Notes under the pieces: model-generated | The model's database searches: none | Told to the model about the DNA's origin: nothing | Seen by the model: only the letters and a program-made list of their open reading frames with translations | Made by a program: the position numbers and the translations under genes | Part shown: positions 20,060 through 32,000 of the stretch, piece by piece | Position numbering within the stretch: the first letter of the stretch is position 1 | Layout: each line of letters starts with the position of its first letter | Assembly (NCBI GenBank): GCA_000727475.1 | Contig: KL647302.1 | Location: forward strand, 1,094,266-1,158,265 | DNA length: 64,000 nt | Reading direction: 5' to 3' | Origin: Sarcocystis neurona | Taxonomy: Eukaryota > Apicomplexa > Conoidasida > Eucoccidiorida > Sarcocystidae

Positions 20060-22846
20060 GTTGTTGGCAAGGAGCTGTTGTCATGGGGTGTGTTAGCATT
20101 CTGTGCCCAAGCATGCCTCTGCGCGTTGCATGGTGATGCCTGTCAGTCGAAGAGTCACGGTGCACAGAAGCGGTTGAAAGCGTGTTGCACACACCCTTCA
20201 AAAACACTGTGGAACCACTGCGAGAGACTGCCTTGGCGGTCCTCTCCCGGCGAAGGTTAGAGGAGAGGCTGCTTTAAGTCAAAAATTTTCTTGTGAACGA
20301 CGTGGTGTTCTACGTGTAGTCGCGTCTTGGTTCTCAATGTACCGACGTCGGTGCGTGTCACAGGAGTTGCATGCAGTTTGGCACTCCGAGTTGTGCACGT
20401 CTCCGCAAACTCCTCACTTGATGAAAACACGAATTTCGTCTTTTCAAATGGTGCGACACTCGGAATATAAGAGTTCTATTTTTGAGAATGCGTTGCGTTG
20501 CTCGTCGTTGTGAACCTGTTGTGCTCGCAGAAGCCGAGGAAGAAAGACCGAGAATACTGGACACTCGACTAATAGTAGTACTGAAGTAGAGTCCCGTGGA
20601 CTCCGGAGCACTCTATGGATGTAATGGAATGTGATTCGGGGAATTACCTGCAGGAGTGACGACAGTAGAAGGGTTCCGGAGTTACACGGTCTTATTGTGA
20701 AAGAACTGGAGTTCTGTTCTCTCGCAGCTGACTTCACGGATTGTTATAGTTTGCACAACGTTTGTTTTGTTAATGCCGTGGCTACTCTTAAGTCAGAAAC
20801 AGGGTAGACTCCAGACGTCGGCGTCCACGGCGTACATCAAGAAGCCTACTACTTAAGCCGCTGAAGAAGACAATGTGGTGATGTGGCTGCGTACGTGATA
20901 TGCGTGATGGCGGTGCCCACCGGTTTTTCCCTGTAAGATTGGTTTCACTACTACCGATGCGGCTTTTTCAGCTCCGCATAGAAATCACTTGTGCTTGCTG
21001 GGATGAGAAACACCTGACCCAGCCGTAGGAGTGTCTTCGGGTATTGGTGTGCGAGCCGCCGTGTGTGCCTACCTGTGCACAGTTCTCCGTCACTGTTTAT
21101 CTGTCTGGCATCTCCTCAATAGAACAGTGCGTTCACGATGGCATCTGGACTGTCGTAACTGACCGCTCTATAAACAGCTTCACTGGTATGCTGTAACCCT
21201 GTGCTGTTGCAGCGGTTATGGCCTTTCCTTTGTAGTGTGTCCCGTGCACCACATCGAACCCACGTACGTGTAGCTTGTTGGGCCTGTGGTAAGCTGACTC
21301 TCGCGTAAGCGACAGATATATTCTAATTAAGAACGAGAGGAGGAGACACCCCTAGAGAATGTACACGTATATACATATACACGGGTGTATATTCGCTCGC
21401 TTCCAACGTTATGTGGTGCACATTGCTACGAACTTGCTCTGGGCAGCTCTTTCCCGGTAACAATGGATTTTAGGCCGACGTGGAGCGGAAATACATGGCC
21501 GTGATGGTGGAAGGACAAATAAGTTGGACACTGGCAGTGCTCTAAAACAGTGGCTAGTGCGGCGCAAGACATTTTCCTGCAAAGTGTCAAAAGCTACGTA
21601 GCTAGCACCAGGTGTTTCCTTCGTATCTTCTGTTTCCCTGATGCTCTGTACCTCACGTTACCTTGGGGTGACGTGCACAGGCCAGCAAGAGCGTCGGTAT
21701 TTTCTTAAATAATTTCTCATGCCACGGTGAAGCTGCGCGCCCGCCCAGGCCACGGTTTTGCACGCCTGACGCTCCGACCTCCGACCGCGGAGACATGCAC
21801 CGGCGTACGCGGCCCCTTAGATTACAATTTTTGCTACACACTTTGAAACGTCGTCTCCAAGCGTTTGACTGACGGGCAACAGGCAGGTAAATGAGTTCTT
21901 CGTTTGCCTCTGGGCGGTACACGACACTCCGTAGTCGTGGCTAGATCACATTTTGAATGAAATTACGACGACGACACTTCCATGAGTAAATTCGTAGTCA
22001 CCTGTATCGCGTGGTGAGAATTTGACTGGCCACAGATACACTACCGCATCTACTCGAGCGGCCCTCTTACACCCCTGCATAGCACTGTTTGGTGAAAAAT
22101 CAGCCGAACGAAGTAGGTTGCAGTTGTTTTGTCTACACACTTTCCCACGTAGAATGTTGTTACAATACACTCTTCTCCGCTCGCGGAAGGAAGCACTTGC
22201 GATTTGCTTGACGGCGACTCTACCACTGGGACAAAAAGTTGAAGCATCGTAATTCAGAAGACGGAACACGATGGCCGGAAGGAGGTACCTAGCTTCCTGG
22301 TCTTTCTCTGCGCGGTACGTGGCACTTCAGAATCATGACTAGGTCGCACCGTAAGTCGAGCTACGTGGAGCAAAATTCACGACACGTAACTTCCGTGTTG
22401 CGGTTGCTTCTAGAACGGGATCGCCATTCTCGTACGCATTAACCCTGGCGGCGACTTGCACCACGACAGAAGCTTTTCCTTGTCCCGCAGTAGCAGGCAA
22501 AGGTGTGAACTACATGGGGGATATTGAAAAGAACAGCCCTGTTAAAGGCCCGTGGCACCTCCGCTGCCCACGTGCGCTTTCTGCCGTCATGTGCAACAGA
22601 GCAGAGGGTGCTTGTCGCTCGTATGCAGTTTGTTCACTCACGAAGCGTTTGGCATGTTTTGCACATGAAGTTTAGCTCCGAGACCTGGTAGAGCTCTTCG
22701 GCAGGTAGTGTGTCGTCCTGTCTGTCTTCTTCCGGTTCAGATTGTTCAACTCGGGAGTCGGTGACCTACACGCCACACGTACACAGACGTCCTATTCCCG
22801 TCAACCCTTCCAGGACTCCCTTCTTACATTACGGCTTTCCTGCCCT
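20060..22846. other. Long stretch without a recognisable gene
   Basis: Only short frames of mixed strand; minus frames at 21653-21922 and 21946-22269 have no recognisable feature. It contains a short ATATAC block at about 21370 and is otherwise plain sequence. It should include the 3' end of the MORN gene just to its right. Confidence 0.45.
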
Positions 22847-25800
22847 TTAGAAGGTGTCAAGTGATGTCCACTCTGATGGGGCGCTCCAGTGATGCACTCT
22901 GAAGCTGGGACTTACAACTTTCTGCACAAAATTGCCGCAGACTTGGTTTCCGTTGGGAAAAAGCCAAGCGCCTTTTCCTGAAGGCTTGTTCCTTTCAAAG
23001 GTACCAACGTAGTACACTCCAGATGGCAAAACCCACTTCCCGTGTTTGATTCTTCCTTGATTCCAGAAGCCGACTAACTCACTTTTGTCAGACGCAAACT
23101 TGTAACGCCCTAGTCCGCATTTTAGGCCGTTGCTCCATTCCCCCGCGTATATGTCACCGTTGCCATATAGGATGGCACCGCATTTATCGCGCTTCCCTTC
23201 TTTAAAATATCCAAAATACCGTGTGCGACCGTTTGTATCAACTGAATTGTGCTCTGTCCCTGGGGGCGCAGCCAGCTCGAGAAAAGGGGAAAGAGTCACA
23301 GCCGACCCTCTACTTCCGCTAAGCCGCACAGATGTAACTGTCTTCGAGCGAAAGTCGGTAGGCACAACGGCATTCGTGCTGGCACCCTATCGGCTTTCGC
23401 TTTCTAGAAATGTAATTTCGCCGACCATACCGCACGGTTTGTAATCCCGCCTTTCTGTTGTGTGTTCCTGTGCGACAAGGACCGCTGTACTCATTCGTGT
23501 GAAGATCACAGCGCACTTTCCCCCCATAAAGCTATCCTTTTGTCATTCTACCAAGCTTCACGAGGTGTATCTTACCTTCCTCGTCATCTCGTGGCGAAGC
23601 TCTGTATTCTGCACTTCCTACACCATTCTTCTTATTGAAGTGGAAAGTACCCTCATAGAGGTCACCGTTCCAGTACTTGTACGTGCCTAAAAGAAGTAGA
23701 CACGTAAAAGTCACCAGAATCCTCCTACCAGCACACCTGCTTCCACTGTTTCGAAAAACTTGTTGTTTTGTCGAGCTCATGCATCATTCCGACCGTTTGA
23801 CACTTGTAAGACGGTGGTTATAGCCACCCCAGTCCCGATTAGCATGCGCGTGCTTCTGCAGACGGCAGCGTACAGGCGACGACCCTCAGAGCAGTGCAGC
23901 TAATCCCATTTACTTTCTTTTCTTGCAGCGCAGCTTCCAAAAAGTGCGTCTACTACTGCTGTAAATGCTACAGTGCTCTTCACAGTTCGGAGAAACACTG
24001 CGGAATATGTGACACTACTTCTGGAAAGGACTCTGATGTACTTTCACGTATAAAAAGGCGCGAAAAATCCTACCCGCCCCCTCCCTGACGCCGTTGCTAT
24101 AGTGCCCTTCAAATTGTTCTTCTTTTCCTTCTCCAAAACGGTACGTGGCTTTTCCAAATCCAGTATATTCTCTGGAAGACCGATATACACCCGACTCCTT
24201 TACAATTACGTAATTCAAGTCTTCAGTCCCGGCGCTGTCAGTTATGTCCATTGTGTCGGCAAGGGGCTTGCGGCATGGATACTCACAAATAACCAGTCCA
24301 CAGTAGAATTTGTTTACGTAGAGGAAATGGCTTTAAGCTAGTAAAGTGGGGAGACCTTGCCGAATCTGCAGTTTGTGACACGTTACGTTGTCGTTAATCT
24401 TCCCGCACGTACTGAACCTTGTGTATCTTCCAAGGACACAAGTCGGCCCGTAGACTACAATGCCGTGGGTTTCATGGTGAAGATATGCAACGATAGAACT
24501 TCTCTTCAGCGAGAACGCAGACGCCCCACAGTACCCCTCACGTGAGCTATTTCTTACGCGTCCACCGGGAGGCCGAGACGTTCCACAGCTGCTTGTGTAC
24601 GTTCGATTCGTATAGTGAGGGTATCCGCAACGTGTTGTGCAGTCACGGTTCTGTACATATCCATGCTCCATAAGTGTGCGCACACGTCCTTCCATCTACA
24701 GCCGCAGCAGCAGTGCTACACTTGCTGTGGAGACTCTTGCGTGCATGCGTTCATCGTAGGACTTCTGCGGTTTGCACGTCAGTAGCCTACGCTCAGTTCA
24801 CTGAGGTTCCAGCGCTTGCGGAGGACTTCCAGCAAAAAAGGGATCGTCCGGCAATTGAACGACCTTGCGCAGTTTACTCTTCTTGCGTGTACGTCATCAG
24901 TCGATTTACGTATGAAGTTGCAACTGTCACATATAAAGTCACCCGATTATGCACGATCACTCGGCCTTCACCAGCACTGGGAAGTGGAGAGGATTGATAG
25001 CCTGACGGTGGCAACATAGTCGGAGCTGTCGGCGACAGGTCCGCAGTTATGGGCGGCAAGATTCTCAGTGTTTTCGAATTCAAAAGGCTGCACTGCGCAG
25101 ATACCGAGTGATAGAGGTGATCGATGCTTTCAACAGGCTTTCAATCAATATCAAGCTGTGTGGGAATGCATGGTAGTCTCGCAATCTTCCAATCACATCA
25201 ACGCAGAAAAATCCCGGGTATCTCTGGCTCGCAGTTTGTCACAGTTTTTGCGCAAGGTACGAAGAAATGGAGCAAACTTTAGAGCAGAGCGATTTACCTT
25301 CGCAACTCTGTCGTCCAGCTACTAGATTTCCAGTCGTCTACGCTTCGCAAAGACCTGCTGATATTGATTACAAGAAGATTCGTGGATTACGTGTCGCCTC
25401 CCTTTGCACGTTTGCTGGATGCCCGCAGAGACCATAATTGATGTAGCACAACAAAATAGAAACATTTTCGACGAATAGAAGACGCAAAAAAGTAATCTCG
25501 CTCGCGGAACAAGCGTTTTTTCCCGAGTACGCATGCGGTTTTCATGAATTCTCAATTAGCGTCGCACTTTTTAAATAGGGACGGCGCGACATCCAGAAGA
25601 CTACATAGCCGTCGCGAGCACTACAGGCGCATCGCTCTTCTGCTGCCCTTTCACGTAGCGACTGCCAAGGACGTTCGCATACTACCTTGATAAAAAACTC
25701 TGTAAAGTACGTCTTCTGCTGGACGACCTTGAGGTGGTCCGCCAGCACGGCTGCCATTGCCGCATGTCACGAAGCCGTGCTTGCAGGAAGAAGACTTCCG

Positions 25801-26710
25801 CACCCCACGTCCACTGGTACACAATGGAGCTAGAGCAGTGTGGTGACAACGGCTGAATACGGCCGTAAATACTTCTCCCTCTTTTGCACACTCGTCCACG
25901 TGGTACAGCTCCTTACCCATTGAAGCGAAACTGGAGATCTTTGGGTCCTCTCAGTAACAGGTATGCCGCCTGTATTGGACCACCCTGCACTCGCCTCCGT
26001 TATGTACAGTGACGTAGACGATCCCAATCCCAAACTCTGCTCGAGTGTAACAGGTTTTTCATCGCTGCCTTCTGGGGCAGAAGTCTCCTCTTATCCACTT
26101 TTATTCACGTTGTCGCGGAACTGGGACCGAATTGTCGAGTTTTTCGTACGAGTCCGTCTGCGACAAAAACTGCAAATATTGTTTCCTCTGCTCTTCATGC
26201 AGATGTTCGCGCAAAGAGACAGACTGCCGGCGTAGCATTCTGAGCTCGAATTGCTTGTCAATGACTTGCGTGCCGGTGGCAACAGTGGTCAGCATCAAGA
26301 GGGTGAACGGGAGGGCTGCACAGTCACACGTATGCCACGCAAAAGGTACCAGTGTGTAACAGAAGAAGTCAGCTGCCGCGACAGGGTTGCTGCACGGTGT
26401 CCAGGCAACAACGACGTAGCGTAAAACGAGAAACAACGCGATCATGAAATCCTACGAGCGGCTGGTGGTGCTTTTGTCCCTTCGGTTGGATTGCTGTTCC
26501 AGCGGTGCCCTTAACGACGAGTGAAAACACCTCTATATAGTACAAATGCGAACAATCGTATATTATTGCTCACTCACCTACTGTTAATATACCTGTCCGT
26601 TTGTCAAAGATTGCCGTCCTGCCCTTGAGTCTCGAGAAGCTCCGGTTCAGGCGCATGAGGTGGTCCTGGAGCTTTGGCGGCAACTGCTGCCACGCCCTAG
26701 CCAATACCAT
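22847..26710 (-). CDS. 11-exon membrane protein with C-terminal MORN repeats (reassembled)
   Basis: Exons, 5' to 3': 26710-26582, 26451-26109, 26071-25917, 25852-25686, 25357-25298, 25087-24972, 24825-24791, 24715-24558, 24330-24074, 23686-23576, 23337-22847. All ten junctions are GT-AG and keep phase, giving 673 codons plus stop. Several splice sites are near-perfect (GC|GTAAGA, G|GTAAGA, TTTTAG|GC). The product has a basic start, a hydrophobic region in exon 2 (LFLVLRYVVVAW, then LPFTLLMLTTVATG), a coiled-coil-like REHLHEEQRKQYLQF, a Pro/Ser linker, a Cys-rich patch (CCCGCRW) and an unrecognised block (VCAHLWSMDMYR ... FYCGLVICEYPC). About seven MORN motifs follow (YEGTFHFNKKNGVGSAEY, YAGEWSNGLKCGLGRY, YVGTFERNKPSGKGAW). 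MORN repeats bind lipids or scaffold cytoskeleton and budding structures in Apicomplexa. The 5' end is uncertain: the frame is open upstream of 26710, but an in-frame stop blocks the nearest acceptor. Confidence 0.72.
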
Positions 26711-27192
26711 TTTCCCAAAGTGGTCTACATGCCTAATCAGGTTTACACAGTTTTCATCATAATTGACCAGGTCGCGAAATAGCAGTCCGTGCGTTTAACT
26801 GAAGTTGAAAATTACGGCGCTTCGTTTCTTTAGTGCACTGTGTTCTTGTAGTTTTCTAGGATGCTCGTATCTTCATGTCCTCTCTGGCTGTTATATAGAG
26901 TACATTTTGCCCTTTTTCATATTCGGTTTGTGTCGCATATATTAGGCGTGTAGCTGTACTTATTCTTTATTCACACACTGCATATTGTGTCGCATACTCA
27001 TTTATATACGTATGCGCCACATTCGGTTTTACTGGCAGGCTGCATCAGCTTCCTGCATCGCTATCCTCTCGTGGTACGTTCGTGGGGGCGGCGGCGCTTC
27101 GCAGCGAAAAGGGTGCAGTATGTGTGTGTGCCAGCGCACCGGCTGCCCAGCTTCGACGAAAAACGGAGCGAGAATTAGAACGTACATCAAAT
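26711..27192. other. No gene recognised
   Basis: Probable upstream region of the minus-strand MORN gene. The reading frame of its first exon stays open to about 26770. A minus frame at 27272-27045 is possibly coding but has no splice connection that I could verify. Confidence 0.35.
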
Positions 27193-27593
27193 ATGGCCGA
27201 ATACGTAGATAGGCGTCTTCCGGGACGGGAAAGCGAAAAGTACATCTGCAAAGACACCTTTGGCTCGCCCACAGCAGACGCGCCAGCCGTAGGTCGACAG
27301 ATCAGCCCATTCCTAACGAAGACACATGAGGCAAGACTACCCGCTTACGTGCACAAAGTAGAACTAGACTGGTGTGTCCACGGAGCGGCGTAGTTCGAGA
27401 GATTCGACACGAAGACTGGAAAATCAATTTTTTAACGAAAGGTAATCAAGAAAGGCGGCTCGCTTACACCAGTGTAGCGTTGCCTGGGTGGGAAAAGAAC
27501 CCGAATTCTATCGACCGGTACCCTGTTCACCAACAGGCCGCAAAATTAAGAGGGGCCCGCCAGGATAAAATAAGGGGACACGGATTTCGATAA
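27193..27593 (+). CDS. Candidate small gene, two overlapping protein-like frames
   Basis: Frame 1 starts at the ATG at 27193 and reads through YVDRRLPGRESEKYICKD and RQISPFLTKTHEARLPAY to a stop at 27393. Frame 2, open from 27330 to 27593, reads DWKINFLTKGNQERRLAY and ALPGWEKNPNSIDRYP and ends GHGFR. Both have the composition of real protein (charged, Pro and aromatic residues well spread). They overlap by about 60 bases in different frames, so either a very short intron, a frameshift or one false frame is involved. No family recognised. Confidence 0.33.
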
Positions 27594-29007
27594 GGGGAGA
27601 TGAGGGACGGGCAAAGAGACGCCTCGTCGTGAAGAAGTCCACGAGTTGTCACGCGTACACATACGACGTACGCGTGTCTTCAGTGCGTAGGTGTTTTCGT
27701 GTACACAGATATACACAATACACATTCACATGCATGTACAGGGGAGACTGAATGAACAGAGAAGGGGTTCTACAGTAGTACCGGTATTCTTATTTTTCCG
27801 TCCCCGTTGTATTCCTCTGTTTCCATCCTTACTGCTGCACGCGCGCGACGCATGCAAAAAACACGGTAATCTGATTCAGCGTAGGCGGTACTGCAGCAGC
27901 CCTGACGCGCGCTTGCGTAGATGGGGCCTATGCTGTGATGTAAATTCATTAAACTGTAGAGGCACATCTCGGACACTCCTATTCAGTTTAAGTCATCGGC
28001 AGAGAGGAACGTTTCATTCGTGCAGGTGTATTGTTTCAACCCGACCCGACTGCCCACACGCACAAATGTCTAGTTGTCTACGAAATAGAACCCACACGCC
28101 TTGACTGCTAGCTCTGCGTTTCGTAGCGGCAGTTTTTCCATGCCGCACTCGGGCACATCTTTTCCCGCTGGAACTTCCTGGGAGATGATGTGCTGCGGTG
28201 TTAGCTTTTGCAGCAGCCCACTGCGGATGGGGAAGGAAGCGCCACCGCGTCCGCAGTGTCTGAGCGGATAATTGTGATAGAAAAATGTGTAGCCACCTCA
28301 GATTGCTTATCGTGATGATATCGTCGGTTTATAACGATAGAAGAAATGCCCGAGAGACACGCGTCTTTGAACGCAGTGGCGGCGAGTTGTAGAAGTGCGC
28401 CATTCCTGCGGTTTGCCTCAGGCCTGCAGTTTGTTTCTTGCCTAGATCCGAGGTGTCCCGGTGTCTATCCTTCCGGACAAAAGGTGGTTGTCGCACACCA
28501 AACGCGGGCAGTCCCTACCGACAACCTGTTCAGCGCCCCGCAGACAAGCCGCCTGTCATGCGTGTCACGTTTTCCGTGCGCGATAGATGGTGGTCTGCTT
28601 CCCCTCGATGGGGGACTCACTGTTGATGCGGGTCTCTTTCCTGTGTTGTCTATCTTGTGACTGTAACGTTGTGCGATCACAAGTACCACTCCCCAGCCCT
28701 GTGCCTAAATCTCTTCTACGCGTTGTTGCCTTCCATTTTCTGTGACCCCGCGCCCTTCCGTCACGACTGTGGTTTGTAGAAAAGCAGTCCGGCATGCAGC
28801 CTTGTTTAAGTATCACCTAGCATGTAATCGGTGGCGGGAAGGTACACCTGCGTCTGCAGAGCTGGAAACTGCCACCCGGAGCCACCAGTAACGAGGCGAA
28901 TAAAGGAGGAGGTGCACGCTTCTCGCTTTGCGGTTTTCTCAAAAAGGACCAAAGAGACTGAACACATTCCTGTTACGCCAGATACGTCGCCAACGAAGGC
29001 AGACGGG
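27594..29007. other. Upstream region of the fatty acid hydroxylase
   Basis: No separate gene recognised. From about 28860 the hydroxylase frame is open and protein-like, behind a plausible acceptor (CGTCTGCAG at 28851-28859). An upstream first exon may therefore exist in this stretch; I could not identify it. Confidence 0.45.
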
Positions 29008-32000
29008 ATGGCTCTATGTTCAGAAGTTCTGCCCAGCAAACGGCGAGAAGAATATGTTGCCCCCACTGAGCTGATGGAATCACGCGATCCGACACCGCAC
29101 AGGAGCTGGTGCCCCCTTACCTCGCTCCCCAGCACCGCGGACGTTTCCCCTCCTCTCTCGACTCAGAGAAGCGAAGCAACAGTAGCTCCGGCTGGACAGC
29201 AGCGTTCGCCTGCGTGCCCGCTTCACGGCGTCTTTTTGTCTGAGGCGTACATCAAGAACGAAGGGAGCGCCTTTGTGCAAAGCAGCAGCAGGGAGCAGCG
29301 TGCTGGCGGCGAGGGCCTCACGGACCGAACGTGGAGCAGCCGGAGCGACCAAGGCAGCCGGACTGTTCATGAGACCACCCGCAGCGCACAATGCAAGAGC
29401 GGTAGCAGAGCAGAACTCGGTCTCAGGAATAACGGCAGCAGCAGAGAAGCGAGCAGTGTCACGGACACAACAGGTAGCAGCTTGGGGAGCACCAGCGAAG
29501 ACGAAGATGGCAGCGGCAAGAGAGGACGCTCTGATTGGTCGAGTAAGGATAAAAAGGCTCGTCCCTTAGTAATTCTTCGCAATTGTGTGTACAGTCTGAC
29601 TGACTTTCACCATCCGGGGGGGGACGAGCTGTTGGAAGGTCGATACGGTACGGATATCACGGAGGCTTTTGAAGAGGCCGGCCACTCCGCTGCTGCACAC
29701 AACCTTCTCGATGACTACCTCGTGGGAATCGTAGCTGAGCGGCGGCAGGCTTATATTCAGGAAGTGGGTGGCGGTGTCTGCCTGTGCCCAGGCGCCATCA
29801 CGGATAGCAAAGAAAAGAGTTTTATATCAGGAAGTGCCCACGACGCAGGATCCGGAGAACGGAGGGTGAGTTCTTCTGCGGATAAACGGCAGGCCATTAC
29901 GCAGCTCTCGTTGAACGACAGAGAAGACTTCCATGCGCTCCAGGCCGCGCCCCCGAAGCTCATTCCTACAGGACCCGACGGATTTCCTCTCCACCCGTTC
30001 GTAGATTTCCACCGTCCTCTTCTCCCCCAGATCTGGGATCTGAGTAAAGAAGACTACATACGACTAATCAACTCTCACTCTCTTACGACCAAAGTCGTGC
30101 CCCTGATGCCTTACGCCTGGTAGGCCAGCAGGCGCCACATTGACGTTCGTTCACAGAGTCCAAAGAAGCGCCCGCGAAGCGGTTGTGGTGGGCACCCGCG
30201 CGGAAACGTTCAGCGGCACAGAGCGACTGTAGTGTCTCTGGAGAACGGGTGTACCAACCGTAAAGCTAGAAGGAAAGGGGAAAGGAAGCGTAGGGGGAGA
30301 TTCGTCACGATTGCTAGTCCGTACACGTGTGCACTCTGCACGCACGTCCCTCTCCCGTGAACAGCTGTTTGTGTGTACATACATACGCATATGTGTGTGT
30401 GTGTGTTTGCGTGCACTCGTGCGCATCTCGAGAAGCACACACGACAGCGTAAGGTATGCGCAGACTTAGCGTAACATCGGAAAAAGTACTTCTGCTAATT
30501 GTGCGGAACCGGCGATCTCCTCGAGGTTGGCGTCGGCCCTTTTCCTGCTCGTGCGTGCGTCTTACAGTCGGTAAGGCTCGTGCTGCGAAAAACAACACGA
30601 GATTGCTCTCTTCTTGTTCTGTCGTGTGGCGCCCCAGCAGTGTCCACCGATCATTCGCGTAGCAGCCCTGCGCTAGGCGGCGTTCTTTTTGGGCGTCCAC
30701 GTAATCCCTTCCCTCCCCTTTTTGTTTTCCGTTCACGCTCCGTATCTTCACGTTCCCTCACGCTGATCTTTCTTAAAGGGAAGAGCTACAGAGATTCTCG
30801 CAAGGCCTGCAAATCAACCCCAGACGTGCGCATTCCGTGGGGGCCGCAGTGTGGGTAGAGTAGAAGTTCGAAGACGCCACTTCCTTGCCTCCACTCCTTG
30901 AAATTTCACGTTTCGAATTGCTCCGTTTGAGAGTCCTTGATGATTGTCTAAAGAACCACGTGGGATACATATATCTATCTACCTATACCTTGGTGCATGC
31001 AAGCGTCGCGCTGCGTTGGGGAAGTACTGCTCGTCTGCCGTAGACTGCTCTTCAGTAAGCTGTGCTGTTTTCTGGGAGTTGCAGGGCAACACGGCAGAGA
31101 TCAGCTGCTTATAACTCACACGCGTCTAAACAGGTCTGGGTCTGGGTGTACTGGCTTCGTCTACGCACGTGCGTCTCTGCATGGTAGCATCGCTGCACCA
31201 GTGTATACGCAGAAATATAGATGAACGGGTACGGTCTCAGGTATATGTGTATCAACGTCTGTCTGTCTGTACGCGTGCTTGTATTTCTCTACCTCTCTGT
31301 CTCTCTCTATATATTCGTGTGAATCTTCGCGCTTGTGTAGTCTGCACAAAAAGAGGGATGAAACGAGAAACACGCAGCAAAAGTCTTGCAAAGAGAAATA
31401 GAGTAAAGCGCAGAGTATCAGACAGGACAGCATATGGAACAAAACAAAGAGATTGTGGGGAGAAGGACAGGCAAAATCTTCAAATGTGTGTACCGGCAAA
31501 GGCAAAGAAAAAAGCAGAGACGTGATGAGTGTCAGACTCCGATTGAATAAATGGGAATTCCTTTTTTGCCCACAAAACGTGTTGCAGGATATCGTGGGAA
31601 GAAACTGTGAGGTAGAGAGCTTTTGGAAAAGATGGACACTTTTCTTCCCTTGCCGCCGCACACTTTCTCGTCTGTGTATCTCTTCTTATCCCTTTGTCGT
31701 CGTAGTTGAACAAAGGCCGGCGCCGTGCTCTGCAATATCTAGGACAGATAAAGCGCTTCGATTTCCTATCGGTCTGCTGTTCACCGTAACTGTGGTTAGT
31801 CCCCCTCTTTTGTGTAGTCCTTTGTTCACTTCTTTGTCCTTTTTTTTCAATATCTCTGTTCACTCCGTGTGCCCGTCCTCACCGTTCCGCGTCGGAACTT
31901 TTCTCGCACCTGTTGTTACACTTTTTCAAGTTTGTGCTTCTCTCTTGCATTCCACCTGTGTACAAGAAATATCCTGCGGTTCTCCCCACTATTTCCTCAC

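Noticed and set aside
19754..20260. 168-codon plus frame with one apparent membrane helix
   Set aside because: The helix is the antisense of an acidic minus-strand segment that has coding-like neighbours; treated as a probable shadow.
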